NCBI GenBank assembly: GCA_030158725.1
Contig: JAOASJ010000025.1
Location: forward strand, 20,061-84,060
Direction of reading: 5' to 3'
Source: Bacteroidia bacterium
GTDB taxonomy: Bacteria; Bacteroidota; Bacteroidia; NS11-12g; UBA955
DNA length: 64,000 bases
A program made the translations under genes and the position numbers. Of this stretch, positions 53,214-64,000 are shown piece by piece. The notes under the pieces were generated by a model that saw only the letters and a program-made list of their open reading frames with translations, did not search any database and was not told the origin of the DNA. Every line of letters begins with the position of its first letter. Within the stretch, counting starts at the first letter, position 1.

Positions 53214-53337
53214 AGCAAAAAAAATGGATTTATACATTGTATAAAAAAAGATAAAACTCTGATAATTAGACTAATATGTATAAATATTGTCTATTTAATA
53301 AACAAATACACCTATTATAATTAGATTAAAATTATGC

Positions 53338-54597
53338 TCAATATTTGTATTTCTGCTTCCATCTCTTGCTCAGAAATAAACGCATTTCATTTTCTCTGGC
53401 GTTTTCACCAGGTTCATAAAATTTAACTCCTTGTATAGTTTCAGGTAAAAATTCTTGTTCTACAAAATTTCCAGGATGAGCGTGCGCATACTCATAATTT
53501 CTACCATAGTCTAAATTCTTCATCAATCCTGTTGGCGCATTTCTTAAATGAAGTGGGACAGGCAATGCGCCTGTTTTTTTAACAAATGCTAATGCTTCAT
53601 CTATCGCTAAATAGGAAGCATTACTTTTGGGACTGCAAGCTAAATAAATCGCACATTGTGATAGTATAATTCTTCCCTCTGGCATCCCTATTGTTTGAAC
53701 AGAAAGCAAGGTATTTGTAGCCAAAACTAATGCTGTAGGATTTGCATTCCCAATATCTTCAGAAGCCAAGATTAGCATTCTTCGTGCTATGAATTCAGGA
53801 TTCTCTCCTCCCTCTATCATTCTTGCTAAATAATAAACTGCTGCATTAGGATCACTTCCCCTTAAACTTTTAATAAAGGCTGATATAACATTATAATGTT
53901 CTTCACCTGCCTTGTCATACACTATCTGCTTACTTTGAAGTGCTTTAACTACCATTTCATCATTAATCAATACTGGTGCCTTTTCTTGCATCGATATCAT
54001 CTCAATTATATTAAGAAGCTTTCTGCCATCTCCAGAACTAAATTGAAGTAAAGCAGAATTCTCAATAATTCTCACTTCTTTTTCACGCAAAAAATCATCT
54101 GTCATTACAGCGTTTTCAGCCATTTCAATTAAACTCTCAACAGCTAGCTCTTTTAAAACATAAACTTGACATCTTGAAAGTAAGGCATTATTAACCTCAA
54201 AAGAAGGGTTTTCAGTAGTGGCTCCAATTAATAAAATATTCCCCGATTCAACAGCACCAAGCAAAGCATCCTGTTGGCTTTTATTAAATCTATGAATCTC
54301 ATCCAAAAACAATAATATTCGACCTTTTTCCTTGGCTTCTGATATTATTTTTCTCACATCTCCAACTCCTGCACTTATTGCACTTAACTGAACAAATGGA
54401 ATTTGCAAAGACTCTCCAATAATTCTAGCAAGTGTTGTCTTTCCAACACCTGGAGGTCCCCAAAATAAAATACTTGGAATATTTCCTGATTCAATATAAC
54501 GCCTCAATGGAGCACCTTCTCCTGTTAAGTGTTCCTGGCCAACAAAATCCTTTAATGAACTTGGTCTTACCCTTTCTGCCAATGGAATGTTTTGCAT
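53338..54597 (-). CDS. rarA: Replication-associated recombination protein A (AAA+ ATPase)
   Basis: RarA/MgsA acts on stalled replication forks together with SSB. The 419-residue protein has AAA+ motifs: Walker [17 protein letters not shown], Walker [21 protein letters not shown], sensor [12 protein letters not shown], and the C-terminal clamp-loader-like tetramerisation domain ([35 protein letters not shown]). The frame is open nine codons upstream, but that part contains the -7 box, so the ATG at 54597 ([15 protein letters not shown]) is the start, with three bases between box and ATG. It follows the giant surface protein by 38 bases. Confidence 0.96.
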   Translation of the reverse strand: MQNIPLAERVRPSSLKDFVGQEHLTGEGAPLRRYIESGNIPSILFWGPPGVGKTTLARIIGESLQIPFVQLSAISAGVGDVRKIISEAKEKGRILLFLDEIHRFNKSQQDALLGAVESGNILLIGATTENPSFEVNNALLSRCQVYVLKELAVESLIEMAENAVMTDDFLREKEVRIIENSALLQFSSGDGRKLLNIIEMISMQEKAPVLINDEMVVKALQSKQIVYDKAGEEHYNVISAFIKSLRGSDPNAAVYYLARMIEGGENPEFIARRMLILASEDIGNANPTALVLATNTLLSVQTIGMPEGRIILSQCAIYLACSPKSNASYLAIDEALAFVKKTGALPVPLHLRNAPTGLMKNLDYGRNYEYAHAHPGNFVEQEFLPETIQGVKFYEPGENARENEMRLFLSKRWKQKYKY

Positions 54598-54600
54598 ATG

Positions 54601-54608
54601 CAAAAATA
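54601..54608 (-). promoter_or_regulatory. -7 box (TATTTTTG) for rarA
   Basis: Exact TAnnTTTG, three bases before the ATG; the shortest spacing in the window. Confidence 0.6.
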
Positions 54609-54635
54609 ATCCAATTGATGGCAATTAGTTTTGAA

Positions 54636-57600
54636 TTAACGCAACAATAAAAAACTTGTTTTCAAGAAATGCCATCTGCCTTTAAAATCTCTAACTTTAA
54701 AAGTTACTGCATACATACCCTCCATAACATCAGTACCCATATATTTACCATCCCAAGGGGTACTATTATCTGTTTGATACACCTTCTCACCCCAACGGTT
54801 AAAAATACTCATTTCATAATAATTAATTCCAATTCCACCTGGTGCATATGTATCGTTTATTCCATCATTATTCGGTGAAAATGCAGTAGGAGCATTAAAG
54901 ACATAAAGGTATCTTATAGTAATGGTTTTTATAAAAGTATCTCTACAACCATAAATATTCCAAACCATTTGTCGCAAAGTAAATACACCGCTATCAGGGT
55001 AGCTATTACTTAAGTTTCTCATCATTGAATATTTACCATCACCCAAATCATAAATTAGTGTATCTGCTCCAATACTCAAATCTGAGATCTGAATTTCAGG
55101 ATTAACAATTGTTCCTTGATCAGGATCTGTTTTAAAACTTGCTTCTGGTACTGGATAAACTACTACTAAACCATTAGAATCATAATCACAATTATACCCT
55201 GTTGTTATCTTCAAATTAACCTTAAAAGTATCATACAAAAGATAAGTGTGAATTGGTTGCTTTGCCATAGAAGTGTCTCCATCACCAAATTGCCATAGAT
55301 ATTTCTTTATGTTTGAATTTGGAACCAAACTTTTATCGACAAACTCTATAGGATCGCCTAAACAAACATTTTGACTACTAAATCTAACAATAACAGGAGG
55401 ATAACTAACTACAGTCTTTTCAATAGAATCTACACAAGAAAAATTACTATAGACTATGTGTTTTACTTTATAATTTCCAGAGCTTGGAAATATATGATTT
55501 GGATCCTTTAATATTGAGCTAGTATTGTCGCTAAATAGCCACTTATATGTTGAAATCGAGCCAGAACTAATGCTTGATTTTGTGAAAAAATTAAATTGAT
55601 TATCAACGCATTTATTGGTGTCATTGAAATCAGCTATAGGTTTAGGGTAAATAGTCACAAGTCTACTCGTATCATAAATACAACCCTCATTGCTCGTAAC
55701 AATTTGTTTGACGGTATAAGTCCCAGATTTATTATATTTATAATACGTATTGGCAATAAAAACTGAATCACCATTTCCAAAATCATAAATCCATTTGCTA
55801 ATCCCTGTATTTATATATTGAGATTTGTCGCTAACTATTACTACATCTGAAACACATGTATCCGTGATTGTAAAATTAGGTATTACTCTAGGATACACTA
55901 TTGCCTGTTTTGTTATAGTGTCTTTACAATTATGATTAGAATTCACAATTAAACTGATGTTAAAGGTATCTCCTATGGCGAATTTATGGGTGTAGTTTGG
56001 GCTGTTATAAGTACCTCCATCGCTTTGATTGTAATTATGTGAAGTAATATTTCCTTTACTTATTTTTGAACTACTAAACACGGAACTTGTCTTACCCTCA
56101 CATATAGGCAAAACACTAAAATTAGCATTTGGATTTGTGTAAATTTCAAATGATTTAATAATGCTATCACGACATCCCATACTAGAAGCTGTTTTTAATT
56201 CTACATTGTAAATCGTGTCTTTTGAATAATAAAATATTGGTGACTGAATATTAAACGTGTCTTTTAATATTAACCACTCATAATTAACAATCGAATCATT
56301 CAAAATACTTGATAAATTCGTAGGCTTCAGGCTATCTCCACTGCAAACATTTGTAATACTAAAATTAGTATTTGGCCTTGGGTAAACAATGACATCATTT
56401 GATATGGTGTCCATGCAATTCTTATCTGATTCTATATACAATGATATATGAAAAGTGTCAGCAAAAGAATAAAGGTGTTTGAAGTTAGAATTGAAATATT
56501 GTAAACCATCTCCCACATCTATTTTGTAATTATTTACTGAGCCAGAAGGAATTTTACTTAAGTCTTTAAATTGTACCGAATCTCCAAAACATACATTATT
56601 TATTGAAAATTTAGCTATTGGCAATGGGTTCACGAATACTGTTTTACGAATTGTATCCGTGCATCCGAACGATGATTTTGCTGTGAGTTTAATGCTTGTA
56701 CTTAATTTGCCAGACAGATCAAAAGTAAAATTAGCAACATTGAGTGTATCTAATGAATTCTCAACCCATCTTAAATAATTAATACTATCATTTAAGATTT
56801 TTGATGAATCTGAAATTGTAATTAAATTACCCTCACAAGTTTTTGAAAAGCCAAAATTTGCTTTAGGGTATTCTCTTGTGTAAATTGATACAGAATCCTT
56901 AGAGAAACAATTTTTACTATCGATTATTGTAGCAGTATATTTTGTGCTTTTTTGGGCTTGTACTATCGGATTAAAACTTGCAGTATCCGTAATTTTATAA
57001 TTTGGTATCCAAGATATTTTCAAGCCCCCATTTGTAGTTTTTACCGAGGTTTTTAAAAGTACTTTTTGACCACTACAAACATTAGTGTCATTTTGTAAAA
57101 TACCAATTTCTGGTAATTTAAAAATATCTATATAGGTTGTGTCTTTGCTATTACATTGACCTCTATAAGTTGTTAAAATAAATTGCTTCCGAATTTTTCC
57201 TGTATCAGAATTATTGATGATCGCAAATGGATTTGAAATTGTGTCATTGTTTAATTCTATACCTGGTGTCCACAAATATCTATACCCATTTACTTTACTT
57301 ATGCCTATTCGCATAGTGTCTCCGCTACATACAGATTTTGAAATTCCTGCATTCTTTAATGACGGAATTGGAAATTTACTATAAACAAAATTACAACTGC
57401 ATGAAGCAGAATCTAACATAACAAATAATGCACAAGATAAACCGGCCTTAACTTTAATGTTCTTATTTATACTAACGATTCCGTTCTTAGCCAAATTAAG
57501 ATACTGTGTATCTATAAAAGCAACTTGATCTTTTGGATCTGCTGTTCCTGAATTGTTTCTATCATAAACATATTTCAAAACAATAGGGTTAGATGAATTA

Positions 57601-60600
57601 ATTCTATTTCCTGTATTTCTTATACTATAAGTTAAATCCAATGATTCAGAATCTGAACTGGTAAAAAGTAATTTGCTTTTTAATCCCGAAAAAGTAATTC
57701 CACCTTTGAAAACAGGAACCTTTAATAAACTGTTGCCTGTTACAACATTAATTTTACATTTTGAATTATCTGAAACACACAAAACCTCCTGTTTAACAGC
57801 AGCCTGACTATATAAATCAACATTCCCGCAATTTATTTTTTTCCCATCAGAAGTATAGTTAAACTCAAAGGCCATACTATCACCAGGGTTAACATTGCTC
57901 TGAAGACTAAATTCAACTTCAGTGGCTCCATTAATATTTCTAATTCGTGTTAATGAATTATTGGGTCCATTATTGATGTTGTTATATGATGAAGAATCAT
58001 ATAACATACCAGGTAGCAATACGACTTGATATTTATCTTCTGAACCAGTTTTAGCTGGACCTAAATTAATTATCTTTACTTTCAATTTACTGCTTTTTTC
58101 ACATGGAAAAATTGAGTCCGATTCTGCCTTAAGTAAAGTATAATATGGCCTTGTAACACCTTTAATATTTAAGGGATTACTAATACATGAATAACTCAAT
58201 ATTGGATCTCCACACTTAATATTTCCAGAACCACCTGCTCTTATATAATTTCCACTTGAATAATTACAATCCGTTTTAACCTTGAAATATACAATGATCT
58301 TGTTTTTATTGGTATCATTTATACCTTTAAGTCCAAAACTAAGTGCTGAATTATAGGAACCTAAATTCCATTCGTAGGTTGTTCCACTTTTTAAAGTAGG
58401 CAATGGAATCGATGTTTTACTTCCTTTATGGGGATATTTCAAATAACATGAACCTGGAACCACACTCATTCCAATAGGTAAATTGATATACGCTTTAGGA
58501 TTGTATCCATTTGTGACTCCTGCATTTTCAATAGTTAATGTATACGGAGAATTTGAACACAAATCAATGACATTTGATGAGTCTGTAATGGCACTTTGGA
58601 ACTGAGTATTTTGAGGTTCTATATATAATGCTATTCTATCCTTCAAACAGTTAAAGGATGCTAAATCATTTGGATAAGACTGACAATTCCAACCAGAATA
58701 TAAAATGACACTGTCCTTATTGCAACTATTATAAATAGCTCTAACCTTGAATTTTCTTGACTTATTAAATGGTATCGTTCCTAATTTAAATATTAAATTC
58801 TTAGAAGGCATCAATGTGTCACTAGCAGCATCTTTAATTTGAACAACTTTAACAGCTCCACTGTTATCTGGCGCAAACCAAGAGTTAATATTGCTAAATG
58901 TTGACGAATAATTTGTATACTCTAATTCCCATTCTGCTGTGTCTTGAGATGCATAAATTGTAGGAAAAACAGATTTAATTGTTGTAACCGGTTTGTTGTA
59001 AATTATATTATCTGTATTTCCACTCGAAACTGTATCATATCCTGACCCTAAGGTGTTTCGTCTTTCAAAAATAAAATCGTATTTAATTGGGATGTTTCCT
59101 TGTGATTGAATAGAACACGATGGTTCAATAAACGCTTGATAATAACCATGAAATGCGTCATCACTATAATTGACCGTGCCTTTTGCAGAATCAACAAAGT
59201 ATTTTGTGACATCATATGAAATTGGATAAGAGTTTACGTTAATTGGTTTAATTGTATCCTTTAACTCATATGCTGTTTTATTTGAACCAGATGTTCTATA
59301 CTGAGCAAATATTGACTTCTTCATTGTAAAGCCACTTGGCATATAAAACTTTACAGCTTTTAGTCGGGCAAAATTCCTATATTCATATGGAAAATAATTA
59401 TTGCCTCCATAGTTAGAACAACATGCCCCAATACCCATATAATAATAGTTATTAACTGCAACTTGAGAACAAGAATTTAATTGATAGTTTTCACTACAAC
59501 ATGTAGTAAAATAATATCCCGCCATAATCATTTGCCCGCTAAATGTATCGCATTGAAACTTGTTTGCATTACTACTTGGATTAACTATGTTACTGGTATA
59601 AAATCTATTTGTAAAAACAAGGTTCATTGTTGAACCTCCAATATTGCTTGTTACTTTGTATTTTACTTTAACAATTATACTATCATCAGTATTATATCTA
59701 TAGGAACTTGAAACACAAGATAGCAAGGAATCAGTACTAAGATGAATTTTAAAAGTAGCATTGTTTCCTGATACCGTTTTATAACTCTTAATTTGACTAC
59801 AATTAGTAGATAAGGTAATTCCACGGCGCCATACCAATAATTGTATGCCTACAATATCCAAAAATTTACCTCCTGTAATGCTTGATTCTATATAATTATA
59901 TCGCCATGAAATAATAGAAGATGTTCGTTTAACAGTACCCGTGTAAACTGCCATTATTGTATCGCCAACAAAACATCTTTCTTCTCTAACTTTGAGGGTA
60001 TCAATAACTCCTGTGGCATCAGGTTTACCATCATTGTTATTATCAGGCTTACCAAAGTTTATTCGTTGAACAGAAAAATTTCTGAATTTTAATCCACCTC
60101 CACAATTGCTAATACAGTGAATTTTAACCGCCATAGTTTGACAATTCAAATACAACCATTCTTTAGGATTACAATTTTTATCAGGATTATACCTTATCTG
60201 TAACTTGATTGTTTGATTCCCATTGGCCCCAGATTTTGAACAATCTGCAGTTAAATAATATACCAATTCTGCATTGGTCAGAGATATAGGAACAGGATGC
60301 GGGAAATAACCTCTCAAAGTGTCTCCGATTTGGACAATACTATCAGGGTTCCAATTTGCAGTTAAATCAGAATTTATAAAATATAAATCCTTTTTTTGTT
60401 TGCTATGAATAAGCCCTGGTGGCAATATTAATTCAACATAATATCTAGCACTAGAACTAGTTGGAAATAAACTTGCAGAACTAATTAATGTTCTGAATTC
60501 TCCTTTCTGATTATTAATTAGATCCGTTGGAATGAAAGAGCTTGAAGTCATATAATGTTGATCATATACTTTCCCCCAAGTCCATGGGACATTTTTTAAA

Positions 60601-61898
60601 TTCTTACATTGATCTTGATAATCCGCATAATATGCCCAGCAATTAACGAGCATAGAAGCATTTGAACACGCTGGAGCTGTGCATGTTTCTGTGTTCCAGG
60701 TTACAAAAAGTGTATCATTGGGTTTTAAATCAGGACATTTTATTCTAAAAAATCCGATAGGATACAGACCTATACAACCATAATAACCTAGGTTATATGT
60801 TGCAGTTGTACTATCCTTAATGACCTTAGTTAGTACTCCCTTGTAACCAACTTTTATCCTTATTGAAGAAGTATCAAAAGTGGACATTACATATGGATAA
60901 TTTAAAGAAATTGCCACCCTTGGACTTACAGCTATCATATTTCCAGTATTTACAAACCGTATTTCTGATTTGAAAATATTCTTATTGTAACATGTCGGTG
61001 TTACAGGAAATGGTAATGCTTTTAGTACTGGACTCTTATTGCTTATTGATGCTGACCCACTGGTTTTAGATGTTTGACAAAACTTTTTATTGCAACCCCA
61101 AGTTAACTCATAAGCTGTGTTTAACTGTTTACAACCCTTAATAATATTTGAATCGATAATTGTAAATGTTTCATTTTGATCTAAAAAAGTATCAAGATTA
61201 CCAATTGTTTTAAAAAATGACGTTCCAAATGTGCTGATAACAGTATCTCCTGCAAAAGTGTTTGTTCCCTTATTTACATAAAATGTTTGAATATCTTTTC
61301 CATTTACCCGCTTTAATCTCAACTCCCTTAATGGTCCTTTGCCATAATTACCAACGTTGATAGTTCTTGTAAACTTAGTGCCTATATCTCCAGTAAATGA
61401 TAAGTTTATAATTGAAGAAATTTGAGCTGATGGCACACGAACTTGAAAAGGTATTGAAGAACCTATATCATAGTTACCTGTATAATTAGCTCTTACCTGA
61501 ATTACAGGAATACTGCTAGACAAATAAGACAACAAATCACAGTCTGCAGTTAACAAAAGTTTGAACTTGAAATTTTTAGCTATTGTTAAATTAGGAGCAG
61601 AAAATTCGGGTTGATTAAGATTTGAAATGTTACTTTCACTTACGCCAATTCCGCTGACAGTATTTTTGACATATTTAATACCACTTGGTAAATTTAATTT
61701 TATAATAATTGAAGTTACAGTGCCAGATGAAATATTAAATACTTCAAAATATGAGGTATCATTTACACCACATATACTCAGTTTACTAGGACCAGTAGCT
61801 TGGATGGACAAACGATTTCCCTGTGCATTTATATTTTGCACGAAAATCATAAATAGAAAAAATATTAGCCAAAATCGATAATGGTATAATTTAATCAA
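54636..61898 (-). CDS. Giant surface protein with PKD repeats and T9SS type B (CHU_C) domain
   Basis: A 2420-residue exported protein. The signal peptide ([18 protein letters not shown]) begins at TTG. Residues 1-1560 consist of beta-sandwich units with many Cys and the motif V-P-C-x-K-S-like starts, in the style of DUF11/CARDB repeats. Two SprB-like Ig units follow ([20 protein letters not shown] and [12 protein letters not shown]). Then come eight PKD-type repeats of about 85 residues (about 1675-2330), most opening with F-x-x-x-x-x-C-x-G-D. The last 85 residues ([39 protein letters not shown]) are the gliding-motility-type CHU_C domain for T9SS export. Probably an adhesin. A -7 box is five bases upstream. 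Confidence 0.88.
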   Translation of the reverse strand: MIKLYHYRFWLIFFLFMIFVQNINAQGNRLSIQATGPSKLSICGVNDTSYFEVFNISSGTVTSIIIKLNLPSGIKYVKNTVSGIGVSESNISNLNQPEFSAPNLTIAKNFKFKLLLTADCDLLSYLSSSIPVIQVRANYTGNYDIGSSIPFQVRVPSAQISSIINLSFTGDIGTKFTRTINVGNYGKGPLRELRLKRVNGKDIQTFYVNKGTNTFAGDTVISTFGTSFFKTIGNLDTFLDQNETFTIIDSNIIKGCKQLNTAYELTWGCNKKFCQTSKTSGSASISNKSPVLKALPFPVTPTCYNKNIFKSEIRFVNTGNMIAVSPRVAISLNYPYVMSTFDTSSIRIKVGYKGVLTKVIKDSTTATYNLGYYGCIGLYPIGFFRIKCPDLKPNDTLFVTWNTETCTAPACSNASMLVNCWAYYADYQDQCKNLKNVPWTWGKVYDQHYMTSSSFIPTDLINNQKGEFRTLISSASLFPTSSSARYYVELILPPGLIHSKQKKDLYFINSDLTANWNPDSIVQIGDTLRGYFPHPVPISLTNAELVYYLTADCSKSGANGNQTIKLQIRYNPDKNCNPKEWLYLNCQTMAVKIHCISNCGGGLKFRNFSVQRINFGKPDNNNDGKPDATGVIDTLKVREERCFVGDTIMAVYTGTVKRTSSIISWRYNYIESSITGGKFLDIVGIQLLVWRRGITLSTNCSQIKSYKTVSGNNATFKIHLSTDSLLSCVSSSYRYNTDDSIIVKVKYKVTSNIGGSTMNLVFTNRFYTSNIVNPSSNANKFQCDTFSGQMIMAGYYFTTCCSENYQLNSCSQVAVNNYYYMGIGACCSNYGGNNYFPYEYRNFARLKAVKFYMPSGFTMKKSIFAQYRTSGSNKTAYELKDTIKPINVNSYPISYDVTKYFVDSAKGTVNYSDDAFHGYYQAFIEPSCSIQSQGNIPIKYDFIFERRNTLGSGYDTVSSGNTDNIIYNKPVTTIKSVFPTIYASQDTAEWELEYTNYSSTFSNINSWFAPDNSGAVKVVQIKDAASDTLMPSKNLIFKLGTIPFNKSRKFKVRAIYNSCNKDSVILYSGWNCQSYPNDLASFNCLKDRIALYIEPQNTQFQSAITDSSNVIDLCSNSPYTLTIENAGVTNGYNPKAYINLPIGMSVVPGSCYLKYPHKGSKTSIPLPTLKSGTTYEWNLGSYNSALSFGLKGINDTNKNKIIVYFKVKTDCNYSSGNYIRAGGSGNIKCGDPILSYSCISNPLNIKGVTRPYYTLLKAESDSIFPCEKSSKLKVKIINLGPAKTGSEDKYQVVLLPGMLYDSSSYNNINNGPNNSLTRIRNINGATEVEFSLQSNVNPGDSMAFEFNYTSDGKKINCGNVDLYSQAAVKQEVLCVSDNSKCKINVVTGNSLLKVPVFKGGITFSGLKSKLLFTSSDSESLDLTYSIRNTGNRINSSNPIVLKYVYDRNNSGTADPKDQVAFIDTQYLNLAKNGIVSINKNIKVKAGLSCALFVMLDSASCSCNFVYSKFPIPSLKNAGISKSVCSGDTMRIGISKVNGYRYLWTPGIELNNDTISNPFAIINNSDTGKIRKQFILTTYRGQCNSKDTTYIDIFKLPEIGILQNDTNVCSGQKVLLKTSVKTTNGGLKISWIPNYKITDTASFNPIVQAQKSTKYTATIIDSKNCFSKDSVSIYTREYPKANFGFSKTCEGNLITISDSSKILNDSINYLRWVENSLDTLNVANFTFDLSGKLSTSIKLTAKSSFGCTDTIRKTVFVNPLPIAKFSINNVCFGDSVQFKDLSKIPSGSVNNYKIDVGDGLQYFNSNFKHLYSFADTFHISLYIESDKNCMDTISNDVIVYPRPNTNFSITNVCSGDSLKPTNLSSILNDSIVNYEWLILKDTFNIQSPIFYYSKDTIYNVELKTASSMGCRDSIIKSFEIYTNPNANFSVLPICEGKTSSVFSSSKISKGNITSHNYNQSDGGTYNSPNYTHKFAIGDTFNISLIVNSNHNCKDTITKQAIVYPRVIPNFTITDTCVSDVVIVSDKSQYINTGISKWIYDFGNGDSVFIANTYYKYNKSGTYTVKQIVTSNEGCIYDTSRLVTIYPKPIADFNDTNKCVDNQFNFFTKSSISSGSISTYKWLFSDNTSSILKDPNHIFPSSGNYKVKHIVYSNFSCVDSIEKTVVSYPPVIVRFSSQNVCLGDPIEFVDKSLVPNSNIKKYLWQFGDGDTSMAKQPIHTYLLYDTFKVNLKITTGYNCDYDSNGLVVVYPVPEASFKTDPDQGTIVNPEIQISDLSIGADTLIYDLGDGKYSMMRNLSNSYPDSGVFTLRQMVWNIYGCRDTFIKTITIRYLYVFNAPTAFSPNNDGINDTYAPGGIGINYYEMSIFNRWGEKVYQTDNSTPWDGKYMGTDVMEGMYAVTFKVRDFKGRWHFLKTSFLLLR

Positions 61899-61903
61899 GA
61901 GAA

Positions 61904-61911
61904 CAAATATA
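61904..61911 (-). promoter_or_regulatory. -7 box (TATATTTG) for giant surface protein gene
   Basis: Exact TAnnTTTG on the minus strand, five bases before the TTG start. Confidence 0.5.
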
Positions 61912-61960
61912 TTAACAAAATATGTGCTTTACAAAAGAATTGTAATTTAAAAACTTTAAA

Positions 61961-61968
61961 TATCTTTG
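61961..61968 (+). promoter_or_regulatory. -7 box (TATCTTTG) for glyA
   Basis: Exact TAnnTTTG, 11 bases before the ATG at 61980. A TTG at 61940-61942, 18 bases upstream of the box, is a good -33 candidate. Confidence 0.7.
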
Positions 61969-61979
61969 TGCTTCATATC

Positions 61980-63257
61980 ATGCAAAGAGATTCACAAATA
62001 TTCGATCTAATCAATTTAGAGCAAGAACGCCAAGAACATGGCATTGAACTAATCGCTTCTGAAAATTTTGTTTCAAGACAAGTAATGGAAGCAATGGGTA
62101 GTGTATTAACCAATAAATATGCTGAAGGCTTACCTGGTAAAAGATATTATGGAGGCTGTGAAATTGTTGACCAAGTTGAGCAAATTGCTATTGATAGGTT
62201 AAAGGAATTATTTGGTGCAGAATGGGCAAATGTACAACCACATAGTGGAGCTCAAGCTAATGCAGCTGTTATGCTTGGTTGTTTAAATGCAGGTGATAAA
62301 ATACTGGGGTTTGATCTTAGCCACGGTGGTCACTTAACTCATGGATCTCCCGTTAACTTTTCAGGAAAATTATATGTTCCTAGTTTTTACGGAGTAGAAG
62401 AAGAAACAGGTTTAATTGATTTTAATAAAATTGCCGAAATCGCAAAGAGAGAGCAACCTAAATTAATAATTTGTGGTGCTTCTTCATACAGTAGAGATTG
62501 GGATTACAAAACACTACGAGAAATCGCCGATAGTGTTGGCGCTTTATTATTGGCCGATATTTCTCATCCCGCAGGTCTAATTGCTGCAGGATTACTAAAC
62601 AATCCAATAGAATATTGCCATATCGTAACCTCTACCACCCACAAAACCCTAAGAGGACCAAGAGGTGGTATTATTATGATGGGGAAAGATTTTGAAAACC
62701 CTTGGGGACATAAAACACCTAAAGGTGAAATCAAAATGATGAGTGCAATACTTGATGGTGCTGTATTCCCAGGAACGCAAGGCGGGCCTCTAGAGCATGT
62801 TATTGCAGCAAAAGCAGTAGCATTTGGAGAAGCATTAACTGAAGAATATAAAACTTATATGAAGCAGGTTAAATCTAACGCAAATGCATTGGCTAAAAGC
62901 ATGGTAGATTTAGGTTATAAAATCATTTCAGGTGGAACAGACAACCATTTGATGTTGATTGATCTTAGACCTAAAGGAGACACAATTACTGGAAAATTAG
63001 CTGAAAACACTTTGGTTAAATGTGACATAACAATTAATAAAAATACAGTGCCTTTTGAAACTAGATCTCCATTTGTTACCTCTGGAATTCGTTTAGGTAC
63101 TCCAGCTATAACTTCTCGTGGAATGAAAGAAGAACATATGGCTAAAATTGCAAGTTTAATTGACAAAGCACTTATGAATCATGACAAAGAAGATGTCTTA
63201 ATGAGCATCAAAGTTGAAGTCAATGATTGGATGAAACAATTTCCATTGTACAGTTAA
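61980..63257 (+). CDS. glyA: Serine hydroxymethyltransferase
   Basis: GlyA converts serine and tetrahydrofolate to glycine and methylene-tetrahydrofolate, the cofactor that thyA (42957) uses. The 425-residue PLP enzyme starts at the ATG 61980, since the GTG at 61968 lies at the end of the -7 box. Key parts are [28 protein letters not shown], the PLP lysine in [13 protein letters not shown], and [13 protein letters not shown]. The C-terminal domain is complete. A small membrane protein gene follows after three bases. Confidence 0.97.
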   Translation: MQRDSQIFDLINLEQERQEHGIELIASENFVSRQVMEAMGSVLTNKYAEGLPGKRYYGGCEIVDQVEQIAIDRLKELFGAEWANVQPHSGAQANAAVMLGCLNAGDKILGFDLSHGGHLTHGSPVNFSGKLYVPSFYGVEEETGLIDFNKIAEIAKREQPKLIICGASSYSRDWDYKTLREIADSVGALLLADISHPAGLIAAGLLNNPIEYCHIVTSTTHKTLRGPRGGIIMMGKDFENPWGHKTPKGEIKMMSAILDGAVFPGTQGGPLEHVIAAKAVAFGEALTEEYKTYMKQVKSNANALAKSMVDLGYKIISGGTDNHLMLIDLRPKGDTITGKLAENTLVKCDITINKNTVPFETRSPFVTSGIRLGTPAITSRGMKEEHMAKIASLIDKALMNHDKEDVLMSIKVEVNDWMKQFPLYS

Positions 63258-63260
63258 TTT

Positions 63261-63665
63261 ATGCGCCATTTCAAGACCAGTTTACTTTGGTTGGCGTTTA
63301 TATTACTTTTATTGCAATCTTGGATAGATATTCAAGAAAATATACTATTGGGGTTCATTTATAGACTAACCCCAAGCCTTTGCTTATTAATTTGGTTTAT
63401 ACTTTCTTTGTTTTTTAAGCAAGCATTGATTATAAATGCTGCTGATATTCCTAAATGGGCACTTCGCGCTCTTAAAATATTACGTCCCTTAGCTAGCACA
63501 CTTATTATACTTGGTGCCTTATTTAAATTAATGCATTGGAATGGAGGATTTCCTCTATTAATTATTGGTATAGGGTTTATGGCTATTTATTCCAGTATTC
63601 TTAATAAGTATTCTAGCGTCAAATCAAAGACAAATATTGATATCATTGATGATATCAAAAATTAA
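63261..63665 (+). CDS. Small membrane protein with GldL-like motif
   Basis: A 134-residue membrane protein with four hydrophobic segments (LLWLAFILLLLQSW, LTPSLCLLIWFILSLFF, LASTLIILGALFKLM, PLLIIGIGFMAIYSSIL). The segment LGALFKLMHWNGGFPLLI recalls the F-K-x-M-H-W-x-G motif of GldL, the T9SS motor component, and of related small membrane proteins in the phylum. It is too short to be GldL and lacks the long C-terminal part. It starts three bases after glyA and ends at a strong terminator. Function unknown. Confidence 0.7.
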   Translation: MRHFKTSLLWLAFILLLLQSWIDIQENILLGFIYRLTPSLCLLIWFILSLFFKQALIINAADIPKWALRALKILRPLASTLIILGALFKLMHWNGGFPLLIIGIGFMAIYSSILNKYSSVKSKTNIDIIDDIKN

Positions 63666-63681
63666 AAAAATTTACCATAAA

Positions 63682-63708
63682 AAAAGGGGTGCAAAATGCA
63701 CCCCTTTT
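63682..63708. terminator. Bidirectional terminator after glyA operon
   Basis: Perfect 12-bp stem AAAAGGGGTGCA/TGCACCCCTTTT around AAA, with A-run and T-run. It also lies 18 bases beyond the stop of the minus-strand gene at the right edge. Confidence 0.92.
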
Positions 63709-63725
63709 CAATAATTATTTAAATC

Positions 63726-64000
63726 TTATTGCAAAACCACACGCTTGGTGATTACTTGACCGTCTGCAATTAATTTGATGGTGTAAACACCACTTGCATT
63801 TCCGTTTAAGTTAATCTCAAACTTGCTGTTTGATTCAGTATAGTTATTTACTAAGATCAATTGACCCATTGCATTGTATACTTCGATACTTGCATTTTTG
63901 GCAACTAAACCTTGTAAGTCAACATTTACAATTCCATTACTTGGGTTAGGGTAAACACTTACTGTTTCTTCAATTGATTTAACATCGTTTACTGATACAG
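63726..64000 (-). CDS. C-terminal end of a T9SS type A-sorted protein (partial)
   Basis: A frame on the minus strand enters from the right edge and stops at 63726-63728. Its 90 or so visible residues are a T9SS type A sorting domain: ETVSVYPNPSNGIVNVDLQG, then IEVYNAMGQLILVNNY, and the ending SGVYTIKLIADGQVITKRVV followed by Leu-Gln. The protein is therefore secreted through the outer membrane. What it does is encoded outside the window. Confidence 0.85.
   Translation of the reverse strand, partial: VSVNDVKSIEETVSVYPNPSNGIVNVDLQGLVAKNASIEVYNAMGQLILVNNYTESNSKFEINLNGNASGVYTIKLIADGQVITKRVVLQ

Noticed and set aside
53229..53245. Hairpin TTTATAC-ATT-GTATAAA downstream of rarA
   Set aside because: The stem has very few G/C pairs and such palindromes are common in AT-rich gaps, so I did not call it a terminator.

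Overview
The window comes from a Bacteroidota (class Bacteroidia) chromosome. The base composition is AT-rich. Start codons are often TTG or GTG, and Shine-Dalgarno sites are nearly absent. The Bacteroidota -7 promoter element TAnnTTTG recurs just upstream of genes. Proteins end in type IX secretion (T9SS) type A or type B (CHU_C) sorting domains. Family-specific genes of the phylum are present (OstA-like, DUF2795, DUF2452, DUF3098, DUF4292, a DUF6427-like protein, FadL/OmpP1, OmpA with TSP3 repeats). The order within the phylum cannot be fixed from this sequence alone.

Layout. 1-9120: an OstA/LptA-like gene cut by the left edge, divergent from tilS; a T9SS-sorted metzincin-like protease; a DUF2795 protein; an unrecognised protein that may be a degenerate Fic-fold protein; a STAS/SEC14-like protein; and hflX. 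9187-12687: a secreted protein coupled to a membrane protein, a glutathione-peroxidase lipoprotein and a DUF2452 protein. 12729-20507: a tight + strand run (flippase, dut, sugar nucleotidyltransferase, TPR lipoprotein, DUF4292 lipoprotein, EnvC-like M23 protein, 3-hydroxyacyl-CoA dehydrogenase, Rieske-like lipoprotein) that is mostly cell-envelope work. 20595-24749: OmpA/TSP3 porin-like protein, a small Cys-rich secreted protein, psd and a glutamate dehydrogenase. 24924-34521: leuS, a BNR-repeat T9SS lipoprotein, an ABC exporter and a prolyl oligopeptidase. 34562-43754: proS, a Tyr/Ser/Gly-rich lipoprotein, a FadL-like porin, purM, a TolB-like propeller protein, then ftsX-DUF3098-uppP and thyA on the minus strand. 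43869-47088: two related lipoproteins, then an ECF sigma factor with a coupled membrane protein and a beta-barrel protein. 47156-61898 (minus): TPR membrane protein, GumN-like protein, lspA, DksA-like protein, ileS, rarA and a 2420-residue T9SS type B surface protein. 61980-64000: glyA, a small membrane protein, and the C-terminal end of another T9SS protein cut by the right edge.

Most of the window is core housekeeping and envelope biogenesis, and I see no CRISPR array, prophage, insertion sequence, tRNA or rRNA. I did not find a clear new multigene system. The most interesting signals are regulatory. At three divergent gene pairs the two -7 boxes face each other almost back to back. At several genes the -7 box lies so close to the start codon that the mRNA should be leaderless or nearly so; these boxes also correct several start codons. 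A 13-bp perfect dyad sits midway between two divergent genes. Other points worth following are the possible degenerate Fic protein, a metal-ligand-poor Rieske-like lipoprotein, and an ECF sigma locus flanked by duplicated lipoproteins.
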